A stretch of 64,000 bases of DNA. It comes from Bacillus sp. (in: firmicutes) (GTDB lineage: Bacteria > Bacillota > Bacilli > Bacillales > Bacillaceae_J). Location: NCBI GenBank assembly GCA_012842745.1, contig DUSF01000033.1:154156-218155 (forward strand), read 5' to 3'. The notes beneath the pieces were generated by a model. It was given only the letters and a program-made list of their open reading frames with translations. It had not been told where the DNA came from and did not search any database. Below are positions 63,702 through 64,000 of this stretch, in pieces (the stretch's first letter is position 1; the number at the start of each line of letters is the position of its first letter). The position numbers and the translations under genes are program-made.

Positions 63702-63775
63702 TAGCGGCGGAGGGGATCGAACCCCCGACCTTACGGGTATGAACCGTACGCTCTAGCCAGCTGAGCTACACCGCC
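63702..63775 (-). tRNA. tRNA-Met (CAT), elongator type
   Basis: Starts GGCGGTGTAGCTCAG, anticodon CAT in GGTTCATACC. The paired first base and lack of the initiator-type GGG/CCC anticodon stem fit elongator tRNA-Met. CCA is not encoded. Confidence 0.9.
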
Positions 63776-63791
63776 ATATTTAATTAAAAAG

Positions 63792-63864
63792 TGGAGACTA
63801 GCGGGATCGAACCGCTGACCTCCTGCGTGCAAGGCAGGCGCTCTCCCAGCTGAGCTAAGCCCCC
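63792..63864 (-). tRNA. tRNA-Ala (TGC)
   Basis: Acceptor GGGGGCT with wobble pairs to AGTCTCC, anticodon TGC in CCTTGCACGC. CCA is not encoded. Confidence 0.94.
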
Positions 63865-63881
63865 AAATAATTATTGAATGG

Positions 63882-63955
63882 TCGGGAAGACAGGATTCGA
63901 ACCTGCGACCCCTTGGTCCCAAACCAAGTGCTCTACCAAGCTGAGCTACTTCCCG
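63882..63955 (-). tRNA. tRNA-Pro (TGG)
   Basis: Acceptor CGGGAAG/CTTCCCG, anticodon TGG in GTTTGGGACC. CCA is encoded. Confidence 0.95.
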
Positions 63956-63961
63956 AAATGG

Positions 63962-64000
63962 CGCGCCCGACAGGAGTCGAACCCATAACCTTCTGATCCG
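63962..64000 (-). tRNA. tRNA-Arg, partial (probably ACG)
   Basis: Only the 3' half is in the window: T-arm GGGTTCGACTCC and acceptor end TCGGGCGCG plus encoded CCA. The visible CGGATCAGAAGG, cut just inside the anticodon, fits the ACG-anticodon tRNA-Arg of Bacilli. Confidence 0.8.

Overview
The window reads as a chromosomal segment of a low-GC, endospore-forming member of the Bacillaceae. Evidence for this is the SpoVA, GerP and Spo0E-type sporulation genes, an S-box riboswitch, AddAB, RocD, YisL/YitT/CvfB-type genes and strong AGGAGG-type ribosome binding sites. The dense anaerobic gene set (Fnr, molybdenum cofactor, molybdate uptake, ferrous iron uptake, an NnrS-like membrane protein) suggests a facultative anaerobe or denitrifier; the species cannot be fixed from sequence reading alone.

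Region 1 (1-1740) holds argJ (partial) and argC. Region 2 (about 1.9-17.7 kb) is an anaerobic block. It has three Crp/Fnr regulators in a row, of which only the middle one carries the Bacillus Fnr iron-sulfur ligands. It also has a radical SAM/SPASM gene, a four-gene operon (NnrS-like membrane protein, MIP18-type Fe-S factor, two DUF2249 proteins), modABC with a divergent molybdate-type regulator, feoAB with a Cys-rich small protein under a Fur box, the molybdopterin genes moeA-mobB-moaE-moaD, and a DsrE/MIP18 pair. Perfect or near-perfect TGTGA-N6-TCACA boxes lie exactly 41.5 bp upstream of predicted start sites of the first regulator, the radical SAM gene, the NnrS-like operon, the moeA operon and, far away, a Spo0E-like phosphatase. 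A weaker box sits at the same distance from a candidate small RNA between the first two regulators.

Region 3 (17.8-25.3 kb) is housekeeping and small-protein territory: HAD phosphatase, DUF3813, a soluble chemotaxis-type signalling protein, lipoprotein, YitT, DegV, DUF3941, CvfB, YajQ, a relic of a CoA-disulfide reductase and the Spo0E-like gene. Region 4 (25.4-30.9 kb) is the SAM-riboswitch-controlled yitJ-metH methionine operon. Region 5 (30.9-36.3 kb) has a soluble histidine kinase and a spoVA2mob-like operon (DUF1657, YhcN-like lipoprotein, SpoVAC, SpoVAD, SpoVAEb, DUF1657).

Region 6 (36.4-45.1 kb) carries rocD, an SDR, an FAH-family enzyme, an acyl-CoA ligase, an orphan exported-peptide/unknown-protein pair, and a complete gerPABCDEF operon. 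Region 7 (45.1-55.1 kb) is a branched-chain-type ABC importer (livKHMGF) interleaved with three acyl-CoA ligase-type genes, suggesting uptake coupled to CoA activation of an organic acid. Region 8 (55.2-62.5 kb) is addBA, followed by a gene remnant and a cluster of at least twelve tRNA genes, all on the minus strand, running out of the window.
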